Source: Lachnospiraceae bacterium MC2017
GTDB lineage: Bacteria > Bacillota > Clostridia > Lachnospirales > Lachnospiraceae
Length of the DNA: 64,000 bases
Direction: 5' to 3'
Assembly: GCA_000701625.1 (NCBI GenBank)
Contig: JNJK01000016.1
Span: forward strand, 1-64,000
Within the stretch, counting starts at the first letter, position 1; every line of letters begins with the position of its first letter. The notes under the pieces are model-generated. The model was not told where the DNA came from. It saw nothing but the letters and a program-made list of their open reading frames with translations, and did not search any database. Shown here one piece after another: positions 1-7,111 of this stretch. The translations under genes were made by a program, and so were the position numbers.

Positions 1-359
1 GCATGTGTTGCTATTTCTGAGCAGTAATTAAACATAATTGCTCTGGCATATACTTCTTGAACAATGTAATTGTATTTCTTGCTGTGAAAAGCCTTTAAAC
101 ATAAAGGATATTTTAGATCCCTGTACGCAGTTTCCTGATCCCAACGCTTATGATAGAGTTCTTTTAGCTCTTCGATATCAAACTCAACATCAGGCAGGTT
201 GGTTATAAGATTTTCATAGGTGTTTTCTGATATTTCAATTCGGACTATGCGCAATGACATATGATATTCGGTGCATTCAGAATTCAGGTAATCAAATGGA
301 ACTTCTTGACAAATGTATCTATAATCCATAGAACGCTCAGGATGAAGACGCTTTTTCTT
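1..359 (-). pseudogene. IS4-type transposase fragment (C-terminal part)
   Basis: The minus strand is open from 359 off the left edge. It encodes residues typical of the C-terminal catalytic half of IS4-family DDE transposases. The exact Y-x2-R-x3-E-x6-K signature is visible in YHKRWDQETAYRDLK, followed by a family-like stretch ending QEVYARAIMFNYCSE. About 200 or more N-terminal residues carrying the first two catalytic Asp are missing. The frame is closed by TAA at 360-362, and the only in-frame ATG (329) lies inside the conserved region. It is therefore a remnant; its C-terminus lies outside the window. A 12-bp tandem repeat sits directly beyond the break. Confidence 0.82.
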
Positions 360-364
360 TTAAA

Positions 365-399
365 CCATGAGGTTCCCCATGAGGTTCCCCATGAGGTTC
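365..399. repeat. 12-bp tandem repeat, about 2.9 copies
   Basis: The unit ATGAGGTTCCCC is repeated almost three times between the transposase remnant and the stop codon of the P1 peptidase. On the minus strand it reads as in-frame Met-Gly-Asn-Leu repeats ending in the TAA that closes the transposase frame. It probably marks a slippage or recombination scar. Confidence 0.8.
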
Positions 400-1369
400 A
401 TTTATTGAAATCCGCGGCTGAGGTAAATCCATATGCGGTTTCAGCAGATGTAATTGCACGTGTTATTGCTTCGCTCATGACTTCTGCAGCGAGAGTGCCG
501 ACGAGATCCATATCAGCGCTGACATCACCAACAGAGAGCGCATAGATACTGTCTCCATCTGCAGAAGTGTGAACAGGTCTGATAGACCGTGCATATCCAT
601 TGTGTGTCATGCCTGCGATCTTGCAAAGCTGTGATTTATCGAAAGCAGCGTTAGTGATGATGGCTCCGATAGTCGTGTTTTCTGCAAATCTGTTTTCATG
701 AACAGCGATACTTTCTTTCATGAGAGAAACGCTATCGCGAAATGCTGACTTGTCCGGAGTTAAAAGACCGGCAATTTTTTGTCCCGTTTTGTGATCGTAT
801 ATATCTCCGAGAGCATTGACTGCGACTATGGCACCGATCTGCAGAGAATCAATCTGAATAGCATAGCTTCCGATTCCGGACTTCATACAGGTGTCCATGC
901 CACCGAGTTTACCTACGGTCGCGCCGCATCCTGCACCAAAGTTTCCGTCTTTATAATTAGGGGCTTCCATGGCGTTTTTGGCAGCCTCGTAACCCATTGC
1001 ACGGTCAGGTCGCACAGATTTATCACCCACTGTCAGGTCAAATATATCCGACTGAACCACAAGAGGAACTTTTGTAACACCTACATCAAAACCAATATCA
1101 TGCTCTTCCAGATATTCCATGACTCCGTTTGCTGCACCAAGTCCAAAAGCACTGCCGCCTGCAAGCAGGATCGCATGGACAAATTGTGCAGCGGTCAGAG
1201 GATTTAGGAGCTGACTATCTCTGGATGCAGGACCACCGCCTCGCACATCCAGTCCGGCACGCATGCCATTCTTACTTATCAGGACAGTACAACCTGTACC
1301 GGCACTGCTGTTTTCTGCCTGTCCTATACAAATCCCCTTAATATCGCTTATCGAAATCTCTCGTTCCAT
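398..1369 (-). CDS. P1 family peptidase (DmpA/NylC-like aminopeptidase)
   Basis: Product of 323 residues, normal for the P1 family of N-terminal nucleophile hydrolases (L-aminopeptidase/D-esterase DmpA, NylC). These are autocatalytically cut into alpha and beta chains. The N-terminal part has the family's RGGGPASRD and GGSAFGLGAANGV motifs. The predicted self-cleavage site is Asn231-Thr232 in ENTTIGAI, making Thr232 the nucleophile as in NylC, and the beta chain ends with HTSADGDSIYALS. I chose ATG 1369 because GGGGGT lies 5-9 nt upstream; an in-frame ATG 21 nt earlier lacks a site. No signal peptide, so cytoplasmic. The physiological substrate cannot be told from sequence. It is monocistronic. 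Confidence 0.88.
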   Translation of the reverse strand: MEREISISDIKGICIGQAENSSAGTGCTVLISKNGMRAGLDVRGGGPASRDSQLLNPLTAAQFVHAILLAGGSAFGLGAANGVMEYLEEHDIGFDVGVTKVPLVVQSDIFDLTVGDKSVRPDRAMGYEAAKNAMEAPNYKDGNFGAGCGATVGKLGGMDTCMKSGIGSYAIQIDSLQIGAIVAVNALGDIYDHKTGQKIAGLLTPDKSAFRDSVSLMKESIAVHENRFAENTTIGAIITNAAFDKSQLCKIAGMTHNGYARSIRPVHTSADGDSIYALSVGDVSADMDLVGTLAAEVMSEAITRAITSAETAYGFTSAADFNK

Positions 1370-1474
1370 AATTACCCCCGATAATTGCAAGAAAACCTAA
1401 ACAGCTGAGTAATGACTTCAACATTATTATCGTGATTAATTCTATGATCCGCAAGACTGAGATAGGGCAAAAAA

Positions 1475-1503
1475 TTGTTATGTGTGATCAGATGATTTAT
1501 AAT
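1475..1503 (+). promoter_or_regulatory. Sigma-A-type promoter for the lipoprotein gene
   Basis: TTGTTA (1475-1480), a 17-nt spacer and a perfect TATAAT (1498-1503), 67 nt before the TTG start at 1571. Confidence 0.6.
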
Positions 1504-1570
1504 AAGCGGATATTGGGTCAAATACGCATTTATGGCCAAATATTAATATTTTTATGGAGGAAAAGCGGGT

Positions 1571-2653
1571 TTGATTAAAAGAATAATAGCGATCATAGGT
1601 GTTTGTACGCTGATCGTCGGATGCAGTAATATTGGGCTTAAAGAAGCGTCAGAGGAAGCAGCTACAGAGGAAGAGCAGGTTGATGCTGAGAGCGTAGAAG
1701 CTTCGACAGAATCAGCAGAAGAGATCATGACAGAGAGTGCTGAAACCGTAAGCTCTGAGACAGAGGATTCCGAGCAGTCTGATGCAGATTCTCTTGAGGC
1801 GTTTATTTCTGGTGAGGGGAAGCTTAGCTTTGATTATTACGGTAGAAATGTATTTAAGAGCAATGAGGAGTATATTTCCAACGAAGACGAGATCCTTAAG
1901 GACATCATAGATTCAGGTAAGGACTATACTCTTGCAGAGTTTCGTGACAAACTCAATGAAATCTTTAATTCGGAGGATAACTATTTATACGAGGGAGAAG
2001 TTAATTCCATTTCGTACGCATATATTGATTGCGGGAATGATGGAGTAAAAGAACTTGCCCTAGAAATGGTAGGTCCTTTTGCTGATCCGACAGAAAGCAC
2101 TATGACCTTTATTATTAAAGAACTCGACGGAAAGCCGGAGCTTGTATATGCGTTTTCTCAGTGGTCACGAAGTGAGACAACTATCAATAAGTATGGATTT
2201 ATCTCCGGAGGCGGAAGTAACAGTGCATCAAATCACGGTTATGATGAAGCTTATATCAATGCTGACGGAAAGTATATGTATGGCTTTTACGAAGAAGAGG
2301 AGTATGATATAAACGCTTTCGGTATGCTCAGAGACCATGATGATTTTGATGCAGAAGGCTTAGATAATATGCTGGCAGTTTACACGCTGAGGCTCGATCA
2401 ATATGACGCTGCAAATCCGCAGAATGAGTATTATTCCTACAACGTCTATGACAGCAACACATATGAGGAAGTGGACGTTCCGAACCTCTATACAGACAGC
2501 AAGTATAAGGATATCATGGACAGTTTCAAAGATATCAGTTTTATCTCCATGGATGAGATGAATAAGATGGAAAAAGAAAAGATGGAATCCATAGGTGTCA
2601 CCGACGAAATAAGAAATGCCGAAGTGCCGGAATACACGGAAGTGAAAATCTGA
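1571..2653 (+). CDS. Acidic lipoprotein of unknown function
   Basis: Predicted surface lipoprotein of 360 residues. It has a short hydrophobic signal and lipobox LIVGC (lipidated Cys18), then a Ser/Glu-rich linker (about 25-80) that should span the wall. A globular acidic domain without a recognised fold follows (about 85-360). The start is TTG, with GGAGG ending 10 nt upstream. It has its own promoter and is followed by a structured RNA region, so it appears monocistronic. The DxGxDGVKEL segment (residues about 154-163) resembles repeats found in many clostridial secreted proteins, but I cannot assign a function. Confidence 0.8.
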   Translation: MIKRIIAIIGVCTLIVGCSNIGLKEASEEAATEEEQVDAESVEASTESAEEIMTESAETVSSETEDSEQSDADSLEAFISGEGKLSFDYYGRNVFKSNEEYISNEDEILKDIIDSGKDYTLAEFRDKLNEIFNSEDNYLYEGEVNSISYAYIDCGNDGVKELALEMVGPFADPTESTMTFIIKELDGKPELVYAFSQWSRSETTINKYGFISGGGSNSASNHGYDEAYINADGKYMYGFYEEEEYDINAFGMLRDHDDFDAEGLDNMLAVYTLRLDQYDAANPQNEYYSYNVYDSNTYEEVDVPNLYTDSKYKDIMDSFKDISFISMDEMNKMEKEKMESIGVTDEIRNAEVPEYTEVKI

Positions 2654-2774
2654 TATATTACGATAAATAATTAACAGCATGGGACAAGAATTTGTATTAT
2701 AAATTGCTACAATACCATGCTGTTGATCGTAATTCTCACTTGAGAAAATAGCAATCAAATGATAAGCTAATAAT

Positions 2775-2952
2775 TGCGCGTAAGCGCAGGAAAAGTATCC
2801 ATGACAGGGTGGCTGCCTCTCTACTGACATCAGATCAGGAAGGGAGGTAACGTAAATAAAAATGCCTCTCCTGTCGGCCAACAGAAGAGGCGGCTCACGT
2901 AATGTGAGTTAAAACATCGACTGAGGCATCCACTTTGGAGTGGGTGCTTTTT
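2775..2952 (+). ncRNA. Structured RNA candidate of five consecutive hairpins
   Basis: No convincing gene lies here, but hairpins follow one another: TGCGC-GTAA-GCGCA (2775-2788), CCTCTCT/AGGGAGG (2816-2847, inner CTGA/TCAG), GCCTCT/AGAGGC (2864-2891, inner CTGT/ACAG), CTCAC/GTGAG (2894-2908), then a terminator (2926-2952). The arrangement, with a CCACTTTGGAGTGG-like terminator, recalls RNAs of small type I toxin loci in Firmicutes, but no hydrophobic toxin frame is present. Only a 16-codon frame (MPLLSANRR...) starts after the GGGAGGT at 2842. It could also be the 3' UTR of the lipoprotein gene. Confidence 0.4.
2926..2952 (+). terminator. Intrinsic terminator
   Basis: GCATCCACT (2926-2934) pairs with AGTGGGTGC (2939-2947, one wobble), loop TTGG, then five T. 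Confidence 0.8.
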
Positions 2953-3035
2953 CTATATTCAATATAACATTTTCCACACAAGGATTCAACGGAATTATTA
3001 TCATACAACTTTAATGTAAAAAATATGTCTGCACC

Positions 3036-3064
3036 TTGATTTTGCGTGTAATAACGACTAATAT
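3036..3064 (+). promoter_or_regulatory. Promoter of the thiamine uptake operon
   Basis: TTGATT (3036-3041), 17-nt spacer, TAATAT (3059-3064), about 35 nt before the TPP aptamer. Confidence 0.5.
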
Positions 3065-3098
3065 GATGATGTTCGGTTTTTTGAACATTAAAATATCA

Positions 3099-3183
3099 TA
3101 CCGGGGGAGCGATCGCGCTGAGAGGAAGGTTTGAGCCTTCGACCCTTTGAACCTGTCGGATAATGCCGCTGAAGGAAGAGTTA
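3099..3183 (+). promoter_or_regulatory. TPP riboswitch (THI element)
   Basis: Contains the diagnostic conserved parts in order: GGGGGAGC, CGCTGAGAGG, a variable stem, GACCCTTTGAACCTG, then GGATAATGCCGCTGAAGGAA. It lies 220 nt before a thiamine-related operon. A strong hairpin with a T-tract follows at 3215, so control is probably by transcription termination when TPP is bound. Confidence 0.95.
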
Positions 3184-3214
3184 TATATAGTCATATCTTT
3201 GGAGATCAGAAACT

Positions 3215-3252
3215 CCCGACATGGAAATTTTTCTATGTCGGGTTTTCTTTTT
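3215..3252 (+). terminator. Riboswitch-controlled terminator
   Basis: CCCGACAT (3215-3222) pairs with ATGTCGGG (3235-3242), followed by TTTTCTTTTTT. It is the expression platform expected for the TPP riboswitch. Confidence 0.85.
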
Positions 3253-3403
3253 TATCTTATAGGAAATTCTGATGGAAATCCTGTAAAGATCAAATCCTAT
3301 GCCGGCAAAGGCCAACAAGTCAAATAGTCCCCCCTGTAACGTCACTGCTGTACAAATGCACTCTGCGTATATGATGCAACGCGCGGAAAGAAAAGGAGAG
3401 AAA

Positions 3404-3700
3404 ATGGAAGCAAGTGTAGCAATTCAGGTATTACCCAAGGCAGATAACGATGACGAAGTATGCCGCATAGTAGATGAGGTCATCGCGTATATCGCATCGA
3501 CCGGCCTTAATTACTATGTAGGTCCCTGCGAGACTTCTATTGAAGGCGATTACGATACCCTTATGGAGATTGTAAAGAACTGTCAGAAGATCGCTATCAA
3601 GGCAGGATGCGTATCAGTAAGTTCATATGTAAAGATTTCTTACAGACCGGAAGGAGAAGTGCTGACAATTGACCGGAAGATTTCAAAATATCACGAATAA
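3404..3700 (+). CDS. Thiamine-binding protein (MTH1187/YkoF-like)
   Basis: A 98-residue cytoplasmic protein of the MTH1187/thiamine-binding family (Pfam Thiamine_BP, formerly UPF0045). The pattern SVAIQVLPKA ... TGLNYYVGPCETSIEGDYD ... AGCVSVSSYVKISYRP is typical. Members bind thiamine or its pyrimidine part and often sit with ThiXYZ transport genes, as here. ATG 3404 is preceded by AAAGGAGAG. An in-frame ATG further upstream (3299) has no site and would add unconserved residues. It is the first gene after the TPP riboswitch and overlaps the permease gene by 32 nt, so translation may be coupled. Confidence 0.85.
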   Translation: MEASVAIQVLPKADNDDEVCRIVDEVIAYIASTGLNYYVGPCETSIEGDYDTLMEIVKNCQKIAIKAGCVSVSSYVKISYRPEGEVLTIDRKISKYHE

Positions 3701-4430
3701 ACTGCCGGCGGCAGCGGCGCTTATGCTGCTTCTTATGCTATGGCAGGTGATCACCGGTTTTGGGATAGTGCCTTCATATATGATGCCGACGCCGGTGTCC
3801 GTGGTAACAGCACTTGTGACACAGTTCTCAGTAATAATCACACATGCTATCGTAACGCTGCAGGAAGCGTTTTACGGGTTATTGATAGGAATTATTCTGG
3901 CGGTGGTTACGGCAACGGCGATGATACATATCCCTGTCTTGGATAAGGCACTTTATCCGTTAATGGTGATCACTCAGACGATACCGACGATTGCCATTGC
4001 GCCGATACTGGTACTGTGGATGGGGTTTGGAATGGCGCCCAAGATAGCACTCGTGGTATTGACTACATTTTTCCCGATAGCAGTTGGAACGCTTGATGGT
4101 TACAGGAGTGTTGATCCTGATTATATCGATATGATGCGCTCTATGGGGGCAGGAAAGAGAGCGGTATTTATACATGTACTTTTTCCTATGGCTCTGCCGG
4201 GATTCTTCTCGGGACTCAAGATATCTGCATCCTATGCAGTAGTAGGAGCAGTCGTATCAGAGTGGCTCGGGGGCTTTGAGGGACTTGGTGTATATATGAC
4301 GAGAGTCCGCAAAGCATATGCTTTTGACAGGATGTTTGCGGTGATCATATTTATCGTAGTGATAAGTCTGCTTTTAATGCTGTGCGTAAAGCTGATAGCG
4401 AGAGCAGTGATGCCGTGGACAAGGAAATGA
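3669..4430 (+). CDS. thiX: ABC permease for thiamine pyrimidine precursor (ThiX-like)
   Basis: Integral membrane permease of the NitT/TauT class, 253 residues with about six membrane segments. The cytoplasmic EAA-type loop is clear around residues 155-185 (MRSMGAGKRAVF...LFPMALPGFFSG), the contact site for the ATPase. The start is TTG 3669, preceded by AAGGAG with long spacing; it overlaps the previous gene, so coupling is likely. With the neighbouring NMT1/THI5-type binding protein and ATPase it forms a complete importer. Under a TPP riboswitch the substrate is inferred to be a hydroxymethylpyrimidine-type precursor, although riboflavin or nitrate/taurine relatives share this fold. Confidence 0.85.
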   Translation: MTGRFQNITNKLPAAAALMLLLMLWQVITGFGIVPSYMMPTPVSVVTALVTQFSVIITHAIVTLQEAFYGLLIGIILAVVTATAMIHIPVLDKALYPLMVITQTIPTIAIAPILVLWMGFGMAPKIALVVLTTFFPIAVGTLDGYRSVDPDYIDMMRSMGAGKRAVFIHVLFPMALPGFFSGLKISASYAVVGAVVSEWLGGFEGLGVYMTRVRKAYAFDRMFAVIIFIVVISLLLMLCVKLIARAVMPWTRK

Positions 4431-4440
4431 GAGGAAGATT

Positions 4441-5553
4441 ATGAAAAAGATAATAACAACTGTTATAACTGCATTTACAGCGGTTTCTCTACTTACAGCG
4501 TGCGGCGCGTCATCTGCAGCAGGAACAACCGCATCGGGTGCGGAAAATGCAGGAAGTGCTGCAAATACCGAAGCCGGATCAGAAAATGCAGGAAGTACTG
4601 CAGGAGAAACAAACGGTGAATTAAAGAAGATCACTTTTTGTCTCGACTGGACACCTAATACAAACCATACAGGAATCTATGCTGCAAAGGCGCTTGGATA
4701 TTATGAAGAGGCAGGACTTGATGTAAGCATAGTTCAGCCGCCGGAAGATGGATCAACGCAGATGTGCGCAGCAGGTCAGGCACAGTTTGCGATTCAGGCA
4801 CAGGACACCATGGCAGCGGCACTTGATCTGGATGAGCCGCTTGGCATAACAGCTGTAGCCGCTGTACTTCAGCACAATACATCATGTATCATGTCCAGAA
4901 AAGAGGATAATATCACGAGTCCCAAGGCTCTCGAAGGAAAGACCTATTCCACTTGGGAATCACCTGTTGAACTTGCCATGCTTGACTATGTAATGAAAGA
5001 AGATGGCGGAGATTTTTCAAAGGTAAAACAGATTCCTAATGACATCACAGATGAGCCGGCAGGACTTGCGGCACACCAGACAGATGCCCTTTGGGTTTTT
5101 TATGGCTGGGGTGGAATAAATGCGGATATAGAAGAAGTTCCGGTAAATACATGGATGTTCTCAGATATCAGCCCGGAACTTGATTATTATACGCCTGTTA
5201 TTATTGCAAATGATGCGTTTTTACAGGCAGATCCGGATGCGGCTCATGCGTTTATGAGCGCAACTGCAAGGGGCTATGAGTATGCTGCAAAGAACCCTAA
5301 GGATGCGGCGGATATACTGATAGCCGGAGACGATACACAGTCTCTTACAGGTTCTAAAGATCTGGTATACGCGAGCCAGGATTACATTTCTGGTCAGTAT
5401 ATCGCGGATGCAGATTCCTGGGGTATCATCGATCCTGTGAGATGGGATGGATTTTACGGATGGCTTTATGAAAACAAGCTCACTGCACATGATCTGAGAG
5501 GCAAGGGTTATACCAACGATTATCTGAAAAATACAGACGGAGCAGCAGAATGA
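4441..5553 (+). CDS. thiY: Thiamine-precursor-binding lipoprotein (ThiY-like)
   Basis: Substrate-binding lipoprotein of 370 residues with signal peptide and lipobox LLTAC (Cys21). An Ala/Gly/Glu linker follows (about 22-60), then an NMT1/THI5-like domain. Family hallmarks are LDWTPNTNHTGIYAAKALGYY (about 69-89), the CAAGQAQFAIQAQD stretch and TWESPVELAM. ThiY of Bacillus binds formylaminopyrimidine from thiamine degradation, and a similar ligand is inferred. ATG 4441 follows GAGAGGAAG. The stop overlaps the ATPase start by 4 nt (ATGA), so the operon is tightly coupled. Confidence 0.88.
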   Translation: MKKIITTVITAFTAVSLLTACGASSAAGTTASGAENAGSAANTEAGSENAGSTAGETNGELKKITFCLDWTPNTNHTGIYAAKALGYYEEAGLDVSIVQPPEDGSTQMCAAGQAQFAIQAQDTMAAALDLDEPLGITAVAAVLQHNTSCIMSRKEDNITSPKALEGKTYSTWESPVELAMLDYVMKEDGGDFSKVKQIPNDITDEPAGLAAHQTDALWVFYGWGGINADIEEVPVNTWMFSDISPELDYYTPVIIANDAFLQADPDAAHAFMSATARGYEYAAKNPKDAADILIAGDDTQSLTGSKDLVYASQDYISGQYIADADSWGIIDPVRWDGFYGWLYENKLTAHDLRGKGYTNDYLKNTDGAAE

Positions 5554-6296
5554 GCCTTCTTACGGCAGAACATGTAACTAAGATATATGACAACAAAACT
5601 ATAATTGATGACATTTCCATAGAGCTCAATAAAGGTGAGATTGTATCAGTACTGGGACTCAGCGGCTCCGGAAAAACCACGTTATTTCAGTGTATCTCAG
5701 GTCTTGTATCGCCTGAGAAAGGACAGATAGTTCTAAACGGAGAAAACATAACGGGTATTCCAGGGAAGATAAGTTACATGCTTCAAAAGGATCTGCTGCT
5801 TCCGCATAAAAAGGTCATAGATAATGTATCTCTGCCCCTCGTCCTTAAGGGAAAGAAAAAGGCAGATGCCCGAAAAAATGCTGGGGAGTATTTTGAATAT
5901 TTTGGCCTGTCAGGGACAGAGATGCAGTATCCTTCTCAGTTGTCGGGAGGGATGAAACAGAGAGCGGCGCTCCTTAGAACTTACCTCTCCGCAGACGGTG
6001 GAGTAGCACTTCTTGATGAACCTTTTAGCGCATTGGATCAGATCACTAAGGAAGCCATGCATGAATGGTATCTCAATGTTATGCGAAAGATCGAGCTCTC
6101 AACTATTTTTATAACGCATGATATCGATGAAGCGATAGTGCTTTCTGACAGGATATATATAATGACCGGATCTCCCGGAAGGATCAGGGATGAGATAGTA
6201 GTAAATAAAAAGCGGCCAAGAAATAAGGATTTTGGACTTAGTGAGGAATTCCTTAAGATCAAGCGCCAGATCCGGGGTATACTTGAAAGAGGATAA
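5550..6296 (+). CDS. thiZ: ABC transporter ATPase (ThiZ-like)
   Basis: Cytoplasmic ATPase of 248 residues that powers the ThiX/ThiY importer. Walker A is GLSGSGKTT (about 36-44), Q-loop MLQKD, signature LSGGMKQRAAL (about 132), Walker B VALLDEPFSALD and H-loop ITHDIDEA. The length fits the NitT/TauT ATPase class. It starts inside the stop of thiY (ATGA overlap) and is the last gene of the riboswitch operon; a new promoter lies 26 nt after its stop. Confidence 0.88.
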   Translation: MSLLTAEHVTKIYDNKTIIDDISIELNKGEIVSVLGLSGSGKTTLFQCISGLVSPEKGQIVLNGENITGIPGKISYMLQKDLLLPHKKVIDNVSLPLVLKGKKKADARKNAGEYFEYFGLSGTEMQYPSQLSGGMKQRAALLRTYLSADGGVALLDEPFSALDQITKEAMHEWYLNVMRKIELSTIFITHDIDEAIVLSDRIYIMTGSPGRIRDEIVVNKKRPRNKDFGLSEEFLKIKRQIRGILERG

Positions 6297-6321
6297 AAAA
6301 GTACAAAAATCACTGGTATTT

Positions 6322-6350
6322 TTGGCATTTTTCTGAGAATCTGCTATAAT
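6322..6350 (+). promoter_or_regulatory. Promoter of the ECF transporter operon
   Basis: TTGGCA (6322-6327), 17-nt spacer and perfect TATAAT (6345-6350). The ~95-nt leader to 6452 can form small hairpins (for example GTCA/TGAC near 6425-6440). It matches no riboswitch I recognise. Confidence 0.75.
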
Positions 6351-6451
6351 CCGATTGATATACTTAAAATCTTAAGATTTGGATAGGTGCCGTTACAAAA
6401 AAGCGGACATCGGACAGCATTTCGTCAGACATGGATTGACGAGGAGGAAAA

Positions 6452-7009
6452 ATGGAGATTAAAAAGTTTGGTATCAGAGAAGTCGTTGCCATGGGAATCG
6501 GTACAGCACTTTTTGTTGTGTTAACAACAGTTCAGATCCCGTGCGGAATCCCTAATACATATCTGCAGCCCAGAATGGCAGTACTTGCATTCTTTTCAGC
6601 TATATTCGGACCGATAGTCGGTGCAGTGGTAGGTCTTTTGGGACACGCTCTCGGAGACGCGATATTTTACGGATCCGTATGGTGGAGCTGGGTATTTCCG
6701 GAGGCAGTTACAGGTATTCTTGTAGGATGCTTTGCGAAAAAGTTTGCAGTTCAGGAAGGCGGCTTTATAACTGCTCCGAACATCATTCTATTTAATATAG
6801 TTCAGATCGCAGCTAATGCCATCGCATGGATCGTAGCAGCTCCGATACTTGATATCGTTGTTTATGCAGAGCCTGCAAAAAAGGTATTTAGCCAGGGCGT
6901 TGTAGCATTTGTAGGAAATATCATTGTAATAGGTGTCCTCGGAACTCTCGTGCTCGTAGGATACTCAAAAGCATCAGGAAATTCACAGGGACTCAAGAAA
7001 GAAGACTGA
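6452..7009 (+). CDS. ECF transporter S component (UPF0397 family)
   Basis: Membrane protein of 185 residues with about five or six hydrophobic segments. The family motif is strong: RMAVLAFFSAIFGPIVGAVV, then GHALGDAIFYGSVWWSWVFP (about 66-85). UPF0397/ECF-ribofla_trS proteins are substrate-capture subunits of group I ECF transporters, encoded with a fused double ATPase and a T protein as here. The substrate is not known from sequence; a vitamin or vitamin precursor is likely. The GAGGAGG site is ideal. Its own promoter separates it from the TPP operon, so it need not be thiamine-related. Confidence 0.85.
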   Translation: MEIKKFGIREVVAMGIGTALFVVLTTVQIPCGIPNTYLQPRMAVLAFFSAIFGPIVGAVVGLLGHALGDAIFYGSVWWSWVFPEAVTGILVGCFAKKFAVQEGGFITAPNIILFNIVQIAANAIAWIVAAPILDIVVYAEPAKKVFSQGVVAFVGNIIVIGVLGTLVLVGYSKASGNSQGLKKED

Positions 7010-7056
7010 GTACAGCTGATATATTTCAGATGAACATTCAGAAAAAGAAATAAAGT

Positions 7057-7086
7057 AATGGCGGACGGCTACTGCTGCCCGCCATT
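7057..7086 (+). other. Intercistronic hairpin between S and A genes
   Basis: AATGGCGG (7057-7064) pairs perfectly with CCGCCATT (7079-7086). There is no T-tract, so it is more likely an mRNA-processing or stability element than a terminator. Confidence 0.5.
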
Positions 7087-7111
7087 AATGTGTTTAATAA
7101 GGCAGGTAGTA

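Noticed and set aside
2853-2911. Short reading frame beginning MPLLSANRR
   Set aside because: Only 16 codons, spacing to GGGAGGT is long and most of it forms a hairpin; not supported as a gene.
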